The notes: generated by a model from the sequence alone, not told the origin. Shown: positions 15,960-23,109, numbered from the stretch's first letter. The stretch is DNA of 23,525 bases from Bdellovibrionales bacterium (GCA_020435185.1 JAGRAA010000081.1:1-23525), one strand, 5' to 3'. Program-made: numbers and translations.

Positions 15960-16514
15960 TTACCCTTCCATAATTCCAGCAAATACCACATCTGGAAACA
16001 TCACACCTGTTTCAACCAGTTGCCCAGAATCTTTATCCGGAAAAGAAAATTTCTTCTCTTCAGACTTAGAATTCCTTGCTTCATCCATCACTTTTACTAA
16101 ATCATCGTATTTAACATTCTCTCCCGGCAATAAATCCAATCTAAAAATTTTTGGATGTTGCGTTTTCAGAGAATATAATTCGCCATGTAGCGTTTGAAGA
16201 TCCCACTTAGTATTTTTTAGAGGAATATTTTTTTTATAAATAACTCTAGGACCTTCAAATGCAATAACATCAAAACCCTTTTGCTGATCCATCTCTACTT
16301 TAAATGTGATAGATCTATCTTTTTTATTTCTGTCTTCTTCAATTGCTTTCTCTACCAATTGCGGAAGACTCGTCTCAATGATTGTTACTCTCACAAAAAC
16401 CGTCGCCAATAACATCACTGGAATTAATGTCACCATAAGAGCTAACATTGGTGACAAGTCCAATTCAAAAGTGCTATCAGAATCTGAATTTGTATTAATT
16501 CTTCGACGTCTCAT
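15960..16514 (-). CDS. ExbD/TolR-type motor subunit lacking the conserved Asp (AglQ/AglS family)
   Basis: A 184-residue single-pass membrane protein: basic N-terminus (R-R-R-R-I-N), TM helix at about 23-43, periplasmic domain. The helix reads L-D-L-S-P-M-L-A25-L-M-V; aligned with T-P-L-V-D of ExbD, the proton-carrying Asp is replaced by Ala25, while the Pro is kept (P22). An Asp is present at 19, on the cytoplasmic side of the motif. It is thus the probable non-titrating partner of the D26 protein encoded next. ATG at 16514 has GGGAG upstream and lies 12 bp after the AglR stop. Confidence 0.9.
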   Translation of the reverse strand: MRRRRINTNSDSDSTFELDLSPMLALMVTLIPVMLLATVFVRVTIIETSLPQLVEKAIEEDRNKKDRSITFKVEMDQQKGFDVIAFEGPRVIYKKNIPLKNTKWDLQTLHGELYSLKTQHPKIFRLDLLPGENVKYDDLVKVMDEARNSKSEEKKFSFPDKDSGQLVETGVMFPDVVFAGIMEG

Positions 16515-16526
16515 AAAACTCTCCCT

Positions 16527-17261
16527 TTAGGCCCCTTTTGAACTTCGCGGAGGAGGCGGAGCTTGAGGGCCAGCTTTCTCTGCGACTGCGTCAGAAGCAA
16601 TGGCTCTCGGGAAAGCCGTTTTCAAGTCAAAAGCCTGATAATGTCTCGTCGTTAATAAATCCACAACTTTTGAACTATGCTCTGCAATTTGTTCCATCAA
16701 ATGGTTCTGTCTAGCGTGTAAGAAGGCGTATACAATCATTACCGGAATGGCCACAGACAAACCCAATGCCGTTGTATTCATCGCCATCGATATCCCTTGA
16801 GAAAGAACCACTTGTTTTTGTGATGGATCGGCAAAACTGACCGCCTCAAACGAAAGGATAAGACCGGTAATTGTTCCCAATAGACCCACCAATGTGGACA
16901 CGTTGGCAATCATCGCCAGATACCCTAGTCTTCTTCCGAGTAAAGGAATAACCTCACTCAAAGCTATATCTAACCCCTGATTGATTCCCTCATCATCTCT
17001 ATCTGAGCGTTCAAGTACACCTTTTACAACATGAGCAAGAGGAGCTGATTTATTAGCCGCACAGAAAGTAATAGCTTCATCAATTTGATCATTCATGACG
17101 AAGCTTTTTATCTGACCCATAAATTCTTGAATATTGATGGCGTAATCAAAATAAAGAACCTTAATTCTTTCAACGATTAATGCCAATCCGACAAATCCCA
17201 TGATCACAATAACGACAGCCTGAATACCGCCATCACTTATCATCTTAAGTATATCACCCAT
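16527..17261 (-). CDS. aglR: MotA/TolQ/ExbB-type proton-channel motor protein, AglR-like
   Basis: A 244-residue inner-membrane protein with three TM helices (about 13-31, 114-136 and 162-181) and the cytoplasmic loop between the first two typical of TolQ/ExbB. The TolQ/ExbB signature is seen in V-S-T-L-V-G-L-L-G-T-I-T-G at 121-133 and M-N-T-T-A-L-G-L-S-V-A-I-P at 161-173. The C-terminus ends in a Pro/Ala-rich tail. Two ExbD-like genes follow directly, forming a complete stator-like motor cassette. In M. xanthus the AglRQS motor powers gliding with the proton gradient. ATG at 17261 has GGGAGGAA at the ideal distance and is the first gene after a promoter-sized gap. Confidence 0.92.
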   Translation of the reverse strand: MGDILKMISDGGIQAVVIVIMGFVGLALIVERIKVLYFDYAINIQEFMGQIKSFVMNDQIDEAITFCAANKSAPLAHVVKGVLERSDRDDEGINQGLDIALSEVIPLLGRRLGYLAMIANVSTLVGLLGTITGLILSFEAVSFADPSQKQVVLSQGISMAMNTTALGLSVAIPVMIVYAFLHARQNHLMEQIAEHSSKVVDLLTTRHYQAFDLKTAFPRAIASDAVAEKAGPQAPPPPRSSKGA

Positions 17262-17296
17262 ATAATTCCTCCCTTAGGTGGTCGATAAAAATTCTG

Positions 17297-17334
17297 AAGA
17301 GGGATTATACTAGGTACATTCAATGCACCCTCTT
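17297..17334. promoter_or_regulatory. 7-bp inverted repeat around the aglR -10 region
   Basis: AAGAGGG (17297-17303) and CCCTCTT (17328-17334) are exact reverse complements separated by 24 bases; the arm centres are 31 bp apart, about three helical turns. The left arm abuts the TATAAT at 17304-17309. Two operator half-sites around the promoter of the motility operon are plausible, but 7-bp arms can occur by chance. Confidence 0.3.
17304..17309 (-). promoter_or_regulatory. candidate -10 box for the aglR operon
   Basis: A perfect TATAAT on the minus strand in the 139-bp gap before aglR. The start point would be near 17297, giving a ~35-base leader with a strong SD before aglR. No good -35 is found at 16-18 bp (GAGGGT at 17 bp), so an activator may be needed. 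The gap also has no clear terminator after the PilZ gene, so read-through from it is possible. Confidence 0.4.
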
Positions 17335-17405
17335 AATGTTCTTAAATTAATTGCTCTGATTTTACATTCTAGAAGTATGAGCTTATTTACTTTTTAATAT
17401 ATATA

Positions 17406-18266
17406 CTAGGCTGCTTCTGGTTTTTTGTTTGTGTACTCCATTAAAAAGTTTTTAGTTTCATCATTTAACTCTGTAAATTTTAATCCATATCTAATAGGGG
17501 CATCTTTTTTATTCACACCCTCTAAATATTTTTTGCTGACAACTTCACATACAGCATTGAATGGCGGCACTCCGTCACCAGGTTTAAAATGTAAAAATAA
17601 TTTTTGACCAGGAATGATCATAGAGTTATCCATAATAACACCGGCTCCACCCGCACTAATCTCAACCCCCATACCCTTCCATACTTTATTGTTGTCATGG
17701 ATAAGAATGGTTCCTCCAAATTGAGCTCTCTTATGTCTTCTTCTAAAAAACACTTCTTCAATCTCTGGCATTAAAGTCTCTTTTAAACCCTTAACATTAT
17801 CATACTTAAAGGCAGCAATTTCGGCTACTCTCTGCCAATTCTCCATGCCAGGCTTCCAGGCAAAGTCAAATTCAAAGACTAACTTTTGTTGAAGCATCTT
17901 GATAACTTCAGTATAGGCAAATGGCCCAAACTTATTCTCTCCCTTCAACACATACCACTCAGAAGTGATATTATCGTTAGAATGAGATTCTTCTGATGGA
18001 CCAGACTGAATATGCTTAACTTCTTCAAGAGTTTCAATTTCTTCTTTATTATGTACACTGGGAGGAGCAGAAGGCTTCGCTGACTGAAGTTTTATTTTTA
18101 ATTCATCATGTTCCATCAAAGAAACCCAGTCATTTTTTTGATCATCGTAGATGTAATCAACTACGGTCAACTCTCCATCTTTTACCTTTTGCACTATTTG
18201 ATCAATGGTAAAAGGACCATGCTGCTGATCTGCATGCGATACAAAATACTCTGTTTGTCTTCCCAT
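17406..18266 (-). CDS. GYF-GYF-PilZ domain protein, putative c-di-GMP receptor of the motility locus
   Basis: A 286-residue soluble protein with no signal peptide or TM helix. Two GYF_2-type domains are visible, at about 6-55 (Y-F-V-S ... H-G-P-F-T ... W) and 103-155 (W-Y-V-L-K ... F-G-P-F-A ... W-Q-R-V), joined by an acidic linker. A PilZ domain follows (about 174-275) with R176-x3-R180 and E202-I-S204-A-G-G207, matching the c-di-GMP motif pair RxxxR and D/NxSxxG except Glu for Asp/Asn at its first position. ATG at 18266 with AAGGA upstream is chosen over an in-frame TTG at 18281. GYF domains also occur in the Myxococcus gliding protein AgmX/GltJ. Its position before aglR suggests it controls or docks onto the motor in the cytoplasm. 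Confidence 0.88.
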   Translation of the reverse strand: MGRQTEYFVSHADQQHGPFTIDQIVQKVKDGELTVVDYIYDDQKNDWVSLMEHDELKIKLQSAKPSAPPSVHNKEEIETLEEVKHIQSGPSEESHSNDNITSEWYVLKGENKFGPFAYTEVIKMLQQKLVFEFDFAWKPGMENWQRVAEIAAFKYDNVKGLKETLMPEIEEVFFRRRHKRAQFGGTILIHDNNKVWKGMGVEISAGGAGVIMDNSMIIPGQKLFLHFKPGDGVPPFNAVCEVVSKKYLEGVNKKDAPIRYGLKFTELNDETKNFLMEYTNKKPEAA

Positions 18267-18577
18267 AAAAATGTCCTTCAAGTTAATCTTCTTCGCGGTC
18301 TACCGCTCTTTTTCTCATGCAGCTATTCGGAGTAATAAAATCAAGACTTAAGACACTCCTATGAAATAATTATGAAAATCTAAAAAAGTGTACAATTTCG
18401 GATCAGTCAGATTAGAAAGATAATTTTTTCGACAAAATAGTGTTCAGTTTTAAATTGTTTTGCTTTTACAATTAAGAAGATAGAGATTTTTTACTCGTTG
18501 CAAAATTTTGAAGACAGTTGCTCTTTGTCTCAAAACGATCCTTGTCTACAACCCTTGAAATCTTTAGACTCATAACT
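18267..18577. other. 311-bp divergent intergenic region
   Basis: AT-rich spacer between the divergent PilZ gene (minus) and the membrane-protein gene (plus); it must hold both promoters. On the plus strand TTTACA (18466-18471) resembles a -35, but no convincing -10 follows; I could not assign either promoter with confidence. GCGGT-CT-ACCGC (18295-18306) is a short inverted repeat that would form a hairpin in the PilZ leader about 30 bases before its start codon. No coding frame with a ribosome-binding site is seen. Confidence 0.5.
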
Positions 18578-19417
18578 ATGGATTGGCAAGGTATAGAAGA
18601 GCAACGCAAAAAAAGACAATTGAATAAACTCAAAGAACAGGCTCACAAAAGTGGCAAAAAAGCTTCTATTCAAATCTCCTGGAGACTCCTGATCCTTTTT
18701 TTATGTGTCGCTGCCTGGGCTTATTCTGAATGGCAAATTCATACTCCGAGAATTTCAAAGCAATATAACTACGAAGTCAACTCAGACCCTACACAAGAAA
18801 GTACAAAGGAAAAGACCTTTTCTTTTTTTTACAAAGCTCATGAATACACCGTAGAGCCTCTTTATGACTACACCCTTAACGGGCTTGTTGTTTCCATGAA
18901 CGAATTTGAAGGAAGCAGAGGGTTTGTTCATTCTTTGTGGGAAGATGATCTCAATGTCGCTGACCTATGTGTTGTTTGGGGAAAAAACGTAAACGCCGAA
19001 ATTTTAAACGCATTTAATTTTAGCAATGGTTCTTTTACTTGCTATTTCTCAACGAATAACTCCCAATTATTTAACCAATTCAATCAAGAAAAACTTTCAA
19101 ACAATCATCTTCTCGCGGTCAATGAAGATATCCGAGAGAAACTCGTCAAACTTAAAATTGGTGATCAAATACAAATTCAAGGATGGCTGTCAAAATATTC
19201 ACATTCAGGGGGCTTCAAAAGAGGAACGAGCACCACCAGAACAGATAAAGGGGATGGCGCTTGCGAAACGATCTACGTAAACTCTGTCAACGTACTCAGC
19301 AGAGGAAACTCAAAATGGATTCAAGTCTCCTATTTGTCGACTCTAGCTATTGCTGGTCTTATCCTCTTATTTTTTGCAAAAATCCTATTGCAGCGATTCA
19401 GTTCAAAACCCATGTAA
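18578..19417 (+). CDS. two-pass membrane protein of unknown function with periplasmic domain
   Basis: A 279-residue protein. A basic, lysine-rich N-terminus (1-30) is followed by TM1 at about 34-51, a ~190-residue extracytoplasmic domain and TM2 at about 249-269 with a short cytoplasmic tail. The domain has conserved-looking elements D-L-C-V-V-W-G, I-G-D-Q-I-Q-I-Q-G-W-L and G-D-G-A-C-E-T-I-Y-V, reminiscent of a widespread uncharacterised proteobacterial membrane family; the strand pattern around G-D-x-I-x-I-x-G could be OB-like. No catalytic motif is recognised. ATG 18578 is taken as the start although its SD is weak; an in-frame TTG lies at 18518. The glycosyltransferase gene follows 20 bp later, so the two are probably co-transcribed. 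Confidence 0.8.
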   Translation: MDWQGIEEQRKKRQLNKLKEQAHKSGKKASIQISWRLLILFLCVAAWAYSEWQIHTPRISKQYNYEVNSDPTQESTKEKTFSFFYKAHEYTVEPLYDYTLNGLVVSMNEFEGSRGFVHSLWEDDLNVADLCVVWGKNVNAEILNAFNFSNGSFTCYFSTNNSQLFNQFNQEKLSNNHLLAVNEDIREKLVKLKIGDQIQIQGWLSKYSHSGGFKRGTSTTRTDKGDGACETIYVNSVNVLSRGNSKWIQVSYLSTLAIAGLILLFFAKILLQRFSSKPM

Positions 19418-19437
19418 AATAGAGAATTTTTAAATTA

Positions 19438-20784
19438 ATGCTACAATTCAATTTTTTCGATGGCATAATAAGTCTCATGAGTTTTTTTAGCCAAAAGCCA
19501 AATCTCCCTCAACAACTTAACATTTGCATTATTGCAAACAAGTTTCCTATCGTCGGTCGAGCGGTCCGCCACGGTTTTTTATGGCCCTTAGCCAGAGGTC
19601 TAGTTCAGGCCGGACATAAAGTTACTGTTCTTTCATGGACTAATCCTAGAGGTAAAAAAGAAATCGAAAAAGATGGAGTTGTTGCTTACTTTCTGGGAGA
19701 AGGTGGTTATAGAAACATCGACGATTTCCCTCAACGTTTAGACGAAAAATTTGCAGCCTTACACGCACAGTCACCTTTTCATCTCGTCCATTGCCTGGAT
19801 CGTTCTGGCCTCATCATTGCCAAGAAAAAGAAAGAGTATGGAGTTGGAGTAATATTTGATGTAGATGCCACGCAAATGTCTTCTCTCTTTGCAATCACAG
19901 GAAAAGTTCAAGACACCATACCCAGTCAATTAAAAACCGCCTTAGCCATTGTTTATAAGTTCTTAACAACATATTATGGAAGTGACCGGTCTATCATCAA
20001 TACAGCAGATAGCATTTTCGTAAACAACCCTCAGCAACAGCTCATACTAGAACGGTATTATCTTTATCCCGAGCTAAAAACTTACATTATTCCTTATGGA
20101 ATCGAAATAGGAGATCTTTCTAAGCGAGAAAAATCTGACGAATTAAGAGAAAAGTTAGGTCTTCCTGTCAACTCTCACATCGTAGTTACGATTTCAGATA
20201 TGAACGATTTTGATGAAAGTCGTAACATTTTGCGAGCCTTTGAAAAGGTTGCCATCAAAAAACCTACAGCCCGACTCTTAGTGCTCGGTAATGGACCATT
20301 TAAAAAAGATGTAGAATACGAAACTCTTCAATTAGCCCTCGGGAGCCGAGTATTTTTTATTGGTGACGTCAATAATGAAGAAATCTCTGACTATATCTCC
20401 CTTGCTGAGGTTTTCGTCAATTTAAGCTCTAGAACCACAGGGTTTGAGCCTAGTCTTTTAGAAGCCATGGCGCAAAAGAAAATAATTATCGGCTCGGAGG
20501 TTAGCCCTATCGCAAATATCGTCGAAGATTCTAAAGACGGTTTTTTAATTCGACCAGCCGACAGAAAAGCCCTCTCTGATTTACTTATAAATATTTTTGC
20601 TGAGCACTACACTCTTGACCAAATCAAAGAAAGCGCTCGTCAAAAGGTTTTAGACATCTTTAATATTGATAAAATGATTCAACAGACCCTCTCTGCCTAC
20701 AAAGAAACACTGATGAATCGAAGATTGTTCAAAAAAATGAAGCTTTCTGAGCAAGCCAAACCTAATTTTCAAACCAATGTCTAG
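19438..20784 (+). CDS. GT4-like glycosyltransferase
   Basis: A 448-residue cytoplasmic or membrane-associated GT-B enzyme that should move a sugar from a nucleotide donor to an unknown acceptor (envelope polysaccharide, lipid or protein). The N-terminal Rossmann part shows L-N-I-C-I-I-A-N-K-F-P and a G-H-K-V-T-V-L-S segment. The C-terminal donor-binding part has H-I-V-V-T-I-S-D-M, R-L-L-V-L-G-N-G-P-F and the E-P-S-L-L-E-A-M-A region. In the usual E-x7-E motif the second Glu is present (LEAM), but the first position is Thr, with a Glu three residues nearer. The start is uncertain: ATG 19438 gives a 13-residue extension before ATG 19477, and neither has a good SD. No sugar-biosynthesis neighbour indicates the substrate. 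Confidence 0.85.
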   Translation: MLQFNFFDGIISLMSFFSQKPNLPQQLNICIIANKFPIVGRAVRHGFLWPLARGLVQAGHKVTVLSWTNPRGKKEIEKDGVVAYFLGEGGYRNIDDFPQRLDEKFAALHAQSPFHLVHCLDRSGLIIAKKKKEYGVGVIFDVDATQMSSLFAITGKVQDTIPSQLKTALAIVYKFLTTYYGSDRSIINTADSIFVNNPQQQLILERYYLYPELKTYIIPYGIEIGDLSKREKSDELREKLGLPVNSHIVVTISDMNDFDESRNILRAFEKVAIKKPTARLLVLGNGPFKKDVEYETLQLALGSRVFFIGDVNNEEISDYISLAEVFVNLSSRTTGFEPSLLEAMAQKKIIIGSEVSPIANIVEDSKDGFLIRPADRKALSDLLINIFAEHYTLDQIKESARQKVLDIFNIDKMIQQTLSAYKETLMNRRLFKKMKLSEQAKPNFQTNV

Positions 20785-20802
20785 AGTCATTTAACGCAGC
20801 AT

Positions 20803-20847
20803 TTCGTAGCCTTAGATCTAAGTCAGCGAAGAGATTTTATTTTTTTT
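20803..20847 (+). terminator. probable intrinsic terminator after the glycosyltransferase gene
   Basis: An imperfect hairpin, TTCG ... CTTAG-AT-CTAAG ... CGAA, ends at 20830 and is followed by a T-rich run (20836-20847, eleven T out of twelve) 19 bases after the glycosyltransferase stop. The internal loop lowers the stability of the stem, but the T-tract supports termination before the IHF-like promoter. Confidence 0.45.
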
Positions 20848-20876
20848 GCAATTTCCCTAGCCCAAACAGCGATTAA

Positions 20877-20885
20877 TGCTATAAT
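20877..20885 (+). promoter_or_regulatory. extended -10 promoter of the IHF/HU-like gene
   Basis: TGC-TATAAT is a perfect extended -10 element (TGn plus consensus hexamer). The start point would be close to 20892, about 66 bases before the ATG at 20958. No -35 match stands at the right distance, which is normal for extended -10 promoters. Confidence 0.6.
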
Positions 20886-20957
20886 AAATCAATAGTTTCA
20901 GTAATTTATATGAATCCAATAAAAGTTATTGGAGACATCGAAATTAAAGAGGTAAAA

Positions 20958-21242
20958 ATGACAAAGGCAGACCTAATCAACTTAATTTCAGAAAAGTCAG
21001 GCATTACAAGAGTAAAAGCTGAAGCTGTAGTCAATACTATTTTTGATTCAATGGTTGAAGCGCTCATGAGAAATGATCGCATTGAAATTCGCGGATTTGG
21101 TTCTTTTGTAAACCGGGAATATGAAGCTTATAAAGGCCGAAACCCAAGAACTGGTGAAGTTATTAACGTGAAAGAAAAAAAACTTCCTTTCTTTAAAGTT
21201 GGAAAAGAACTCAAAGAAGAAATTAACGGCGCCGAAGACTAA
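20958..21242 (+). CDS. IHF/HU-family DNA-bending nucleoid protein (IHF-beta-like)
   Basis: A 94-residue DNA-binding protein that bends DNA as a dimer. The family signature is seen in I-R-G-F-G-S-F, the arm segment G-R-N-P-R-T-G-E, and P-F-F-K-V-G-K-E-L at the C-terminus. G-F-G-S-F and F-x-x-G-K-E-L resemble IHF-beta more than HU (G-F-G-T-F, G-F-x-A-G-K-x-L). The frame is open from ATG 20910, but ATG 20958 is chosen because AGAGG precedes it and the HU/IHF N-terminus (M-T-K-A-D-L-I) begins there. The gene is monocistronic, with its own promoter, and ends 11 bp from a convergent gene. An IHF partner subunit is not in the window. Confidence 0.92.
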   Translation: MTKADLINLISEKSGITRVKAEAVVNTIFDSMVEALMRNDRIEIRGFGSFVNREYEAYKGRNPRTGEVINVKEKKLPFFKVGKELKEEINGAED

Positions 21243-21253
21243 CCCCAACCCCT

Positions 21254-22486
21254 TTAAAATAAAAAATCTATACTCTCCAAATTATACTTGGCCATAAATA
21301 GCCGATCCAAGCCCAGAGCCACTCCTGCAGATGGAGGAATACCCCTTTGCAAAGACCGCTGAAGTTCTTCATCGATCGGATGTTTCTCTAAACCAGCCTT
21401 CTCTCTTTTTGCATTCTCCACTTGTATCCGAATCAATTGCTCTTCTGGTGCCAACAGCTCATTATAAGCATTTGCTAGCTCAATGCCGTTATAGTAGAGC
21501 TCAAATCGATCAACCCATCCATCAACATCCAACTGAGCCAGTGCACTTTGAAAAGGTGGGTATTTTGAAACAAAAACGGCCCCCTTTTCTTTCGACAACA
21601 AGGGTTCCATAAAAGTACAAAACAATAGGGTGAACAGCTCATTTTGATCAAAGTGAATGATGTCTCCCTGTGAGAACCCTTTAGAAAGGCAAATTCGATA
21701 AAAATCCTCCCTACTTGATTGGGGTAGGAGATCGACTTCTAGGGTTTGTTTAAACAGTTCTTTTATGGTCAGTTCTCTGATTTCATTTTCAACCGGAATC
21801 AAGTCTAGTGAGCGCAAAACAAAGCCCAAGTCTTCTTTAATCTGATCTAGGTCAGAAAAAACACGATACCACTCTGCCAAAAAAAATTCAGCTCGATGTA
21901 TTGAAGTTTGATTTTCATCTCTAAAGCACCTACGAATTTCGAAGATGTCTGTCCACCCTCTCGACAACATTTTTTTTAAATGGAATTCCGGTGAAGTGGG
22001 AAGGTAATGAATGGTCTCTTGATTCCTTTGACCGATCACTTTAAAACCGTCAAGAGTCGCTTCCATGGCCGGAGAGCAAACCAGGCTAGGCGTATAAACT
22101 TCTTGTAAATTTAAATGAGAAAGGATCTCTTTCATGCGGCTCACGAACTCTGACCACTTCTGCTGAAGCGCAAAATTTGAAGCATTAGGGTCTTGTGCAC
22201 TCATGGCTGACTCAATGGTCACCCTCCTATTCAATTTAATTTCGTTGTCAATAGTCTCTACTGACGCTTTCTCAAGATATGTGTCTATTGCTAGAGATAC
22301 AAAGTCACCACAACAAATGTCTTTTTCCCCAGGGTTTTCCACGTCTAAACAGTGCAGAAACACCCCTTGCCCTTTTAAAATCAACAAGCTTTTATCCCAA
22401 AAATGAACTTGTCCACCGACTGATCCTATCCATTTTGGATCTTCTGCAGACTTTAAAAAATCTTTTAGCCTATGCAAACTGTCCAA
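21254..22486 (-). CDS. epmA: EpmA-like EF-P (R)-beta-lysyl ligase / class II lysyl-tRNA synthetase homologue with N-terminal extension
   Basis: EpmA attaches beta-lysine to elongation factor P, aiding translation of polyproline stretches. The catalytic core (about 105-410) shows class II aaRS motifs: T-S-P-E-F-H-L-K-K-M (motif 2 entry), F-R-D-E-N then H-R-A-E-F-F-L-A-E-W-Y-R, and G-V-A-L-G-L-D-R-L-F near the end. The E-W-Y-R form is typical of EpmA rather than LysRS. The 410 residues exceed the usual ~325: residues 1-100 form an extra beta-rich domain (for example H-C-L-D-V-E, G-D-F-V-S-L) resembling an OB fold, which E. coli EpmA lacks. The start is TTG 22486, supported by AGGGAG six bases upstream. 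EF-P and EpmB genes are not in the window. Confidence 0.85.
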   Translation of the reverse strand: MDSLHRLKDFLKSAEDPKWIGSVGGQVHFWDKSLLILKGQGVFLHCLDVENPGEKDICCGDFVSLAIDTYLEKASVETIDNEIKLNRRVTIESAMSAQDPNASNFALQQKWSEFVSRMKEILSHLNLQEVYTPSLVCSPAMEATLDGFKVIGQRNQETIHYLPTSPEFHLKKMLSRGWTDIFEIRRCFRDENQTSIHRAEFFLAEWYRVFSDLDQIKEDLGFVLRSLDLIPVENEIRELTIKELFKQTLEVDLLPQSSREDFYRICLSKGFSQGDIIHFDQNELFTLLFCTFMEPLLSKEKGAVFVSKYPPFQSALAQLDVDGWVDRFELYYNGIELANAYNELLAPEEQLIRIQVENAKREKAGLEKHPIDEELQRSLQRGIPPSAGVALGLDRLFMAKYNLESIDFLF

Positions 22487-22527
22487 CAGAAACTCCCTAT
22501 AAAAAATCTCTCGAAAATTTTGACAAA

Positions 22528-22556
22528 TTGACTGACTACGTCAGCACCACTTTAAT
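22528..22556 (+). promoter_or_regulatory. sigma70-type promoter of the histone-like gene
   Basis: TTGACT (22528-22533) and TTTAAT (22551-22556) each match the consensus at five of six positions with a 17-bp spacer. Transcription would start near 22563, leaving a ~67-base leader. An inverted repeat CTGAC-TAC-GTCAG (22532-22544) overlaps the -35 and spacer and could be an operator. Confidence 0.6.
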
Positions 22557-22629
22557 CAAAGAAAAACACTCCCTATTTTGAATAAATCTGTTATCTTTGG
22601 GCCGTTGTTTAGACCATAGGGAGGATTAA

Positions 22630-23109
22630 ATGGCTACCACGAATTGGGATAAAATTAGAACAGAAATTTCAAAAATAAAAGATTTAGACTCTTTGAAAGC
22701 GGAGTTAAATAAACTTTCGAAAGAAATAAAAAGTTTTGATATTAACACTCACCTTAGCCCTAGTGCTAACAGAAAACTAAAATCTCTTGAAGATCAATAT
22801 CATAAGGTGGTTAAGGCTATCTTAAGCATTCAAAAACAAATCGATAGCGAAGTAAATAAAACACTCGGACAAATTAAAAAATCAAGATTAGACGTAGAGA
22901 AAAAAATAAAACTTTTTAAAAATTCTGCTGAAGGACAAAGAAAGAAAATCAAAAAAATGTCTCAAGATCTTAAAAAGAAGGTCACAAAGAAAGCAGCAAA
23001 AAAAACAACCAAAAAGAAAGCTGTTAAAAAAGCTACAAAAAAAACGACCAAGAAAACGGCCGTTAAGAAAGTAGCTAAAAAAACAACTAAAAAGAAAACA
23101 TCACGCTAA
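22630..23109 (+). CDS. coiled-coil protein with histone-H1-like lysine-rich tail
   Basis: A 159-residue protein with two parts. Residues 1-115 are helical and coiled-coil-like (charged, with L/I heptads, no Cys, no signal peptide). Residues 115-159 are a histone-H1/AlgP-type tail of K, T, A and V built from three 13-residue units of the form K-K-x-x-K-K-T-T-K-K-x-x-x. Such tails bind DNA or RNA without sequence specificity. A nucleoid-associated or DNA-condensing role is inferred from composition, not from a recognised family. ATG has GGGAGG seven bases upstream and a good promoter further upstream. The next gene is gcvP, 60 bp downstream; a functional link is not evident. Confidence 0.85.
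   Translation: MATTNWDKIRTEISKIKDLDSLKAELNKLSKEIKSFDINTHLSPSANRKLKSLEDQYHKVVKAILSIQKQIDSEVNKTLGQIKKSRLDVEKKIKLFKNSAEGQRKKIKKMSQDLKKKVTKKAAKKTTKKKAVKKATKKTTKKTAVKKVAKKTTKKKTSR
22987..23103 (+). repeat. three 39-bp tandem repeats encoding the lysine tail
   Basis: Codons 120-158 split into three 13-codon units: KKAAKKTTKKKAV, KKATKKTTKKTAV and KKVAKKTTKKKTS. The DNA copies differ mainly at third positions and in the last few codons, so the array is old or diverged but in register. The arrangement allows copy-number change by slippage without breaking the frame. Confidence 0.8.

Noticed and set aside
15799..16197. 132-codon plus-strand frame opposite the two ExbD genes
   Set aside because: It lies opposite clear ExbD coding sequence with conserved motifs and has no start signal of its own.
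20910..20957. Upstream in-frame ATG that would add 16 residues to the IHF/HU-like protein
   Set aside because: It has no SD sequence and the extension is not part of the HU/IHF fold; ATG 20958 has AGAGG in front.
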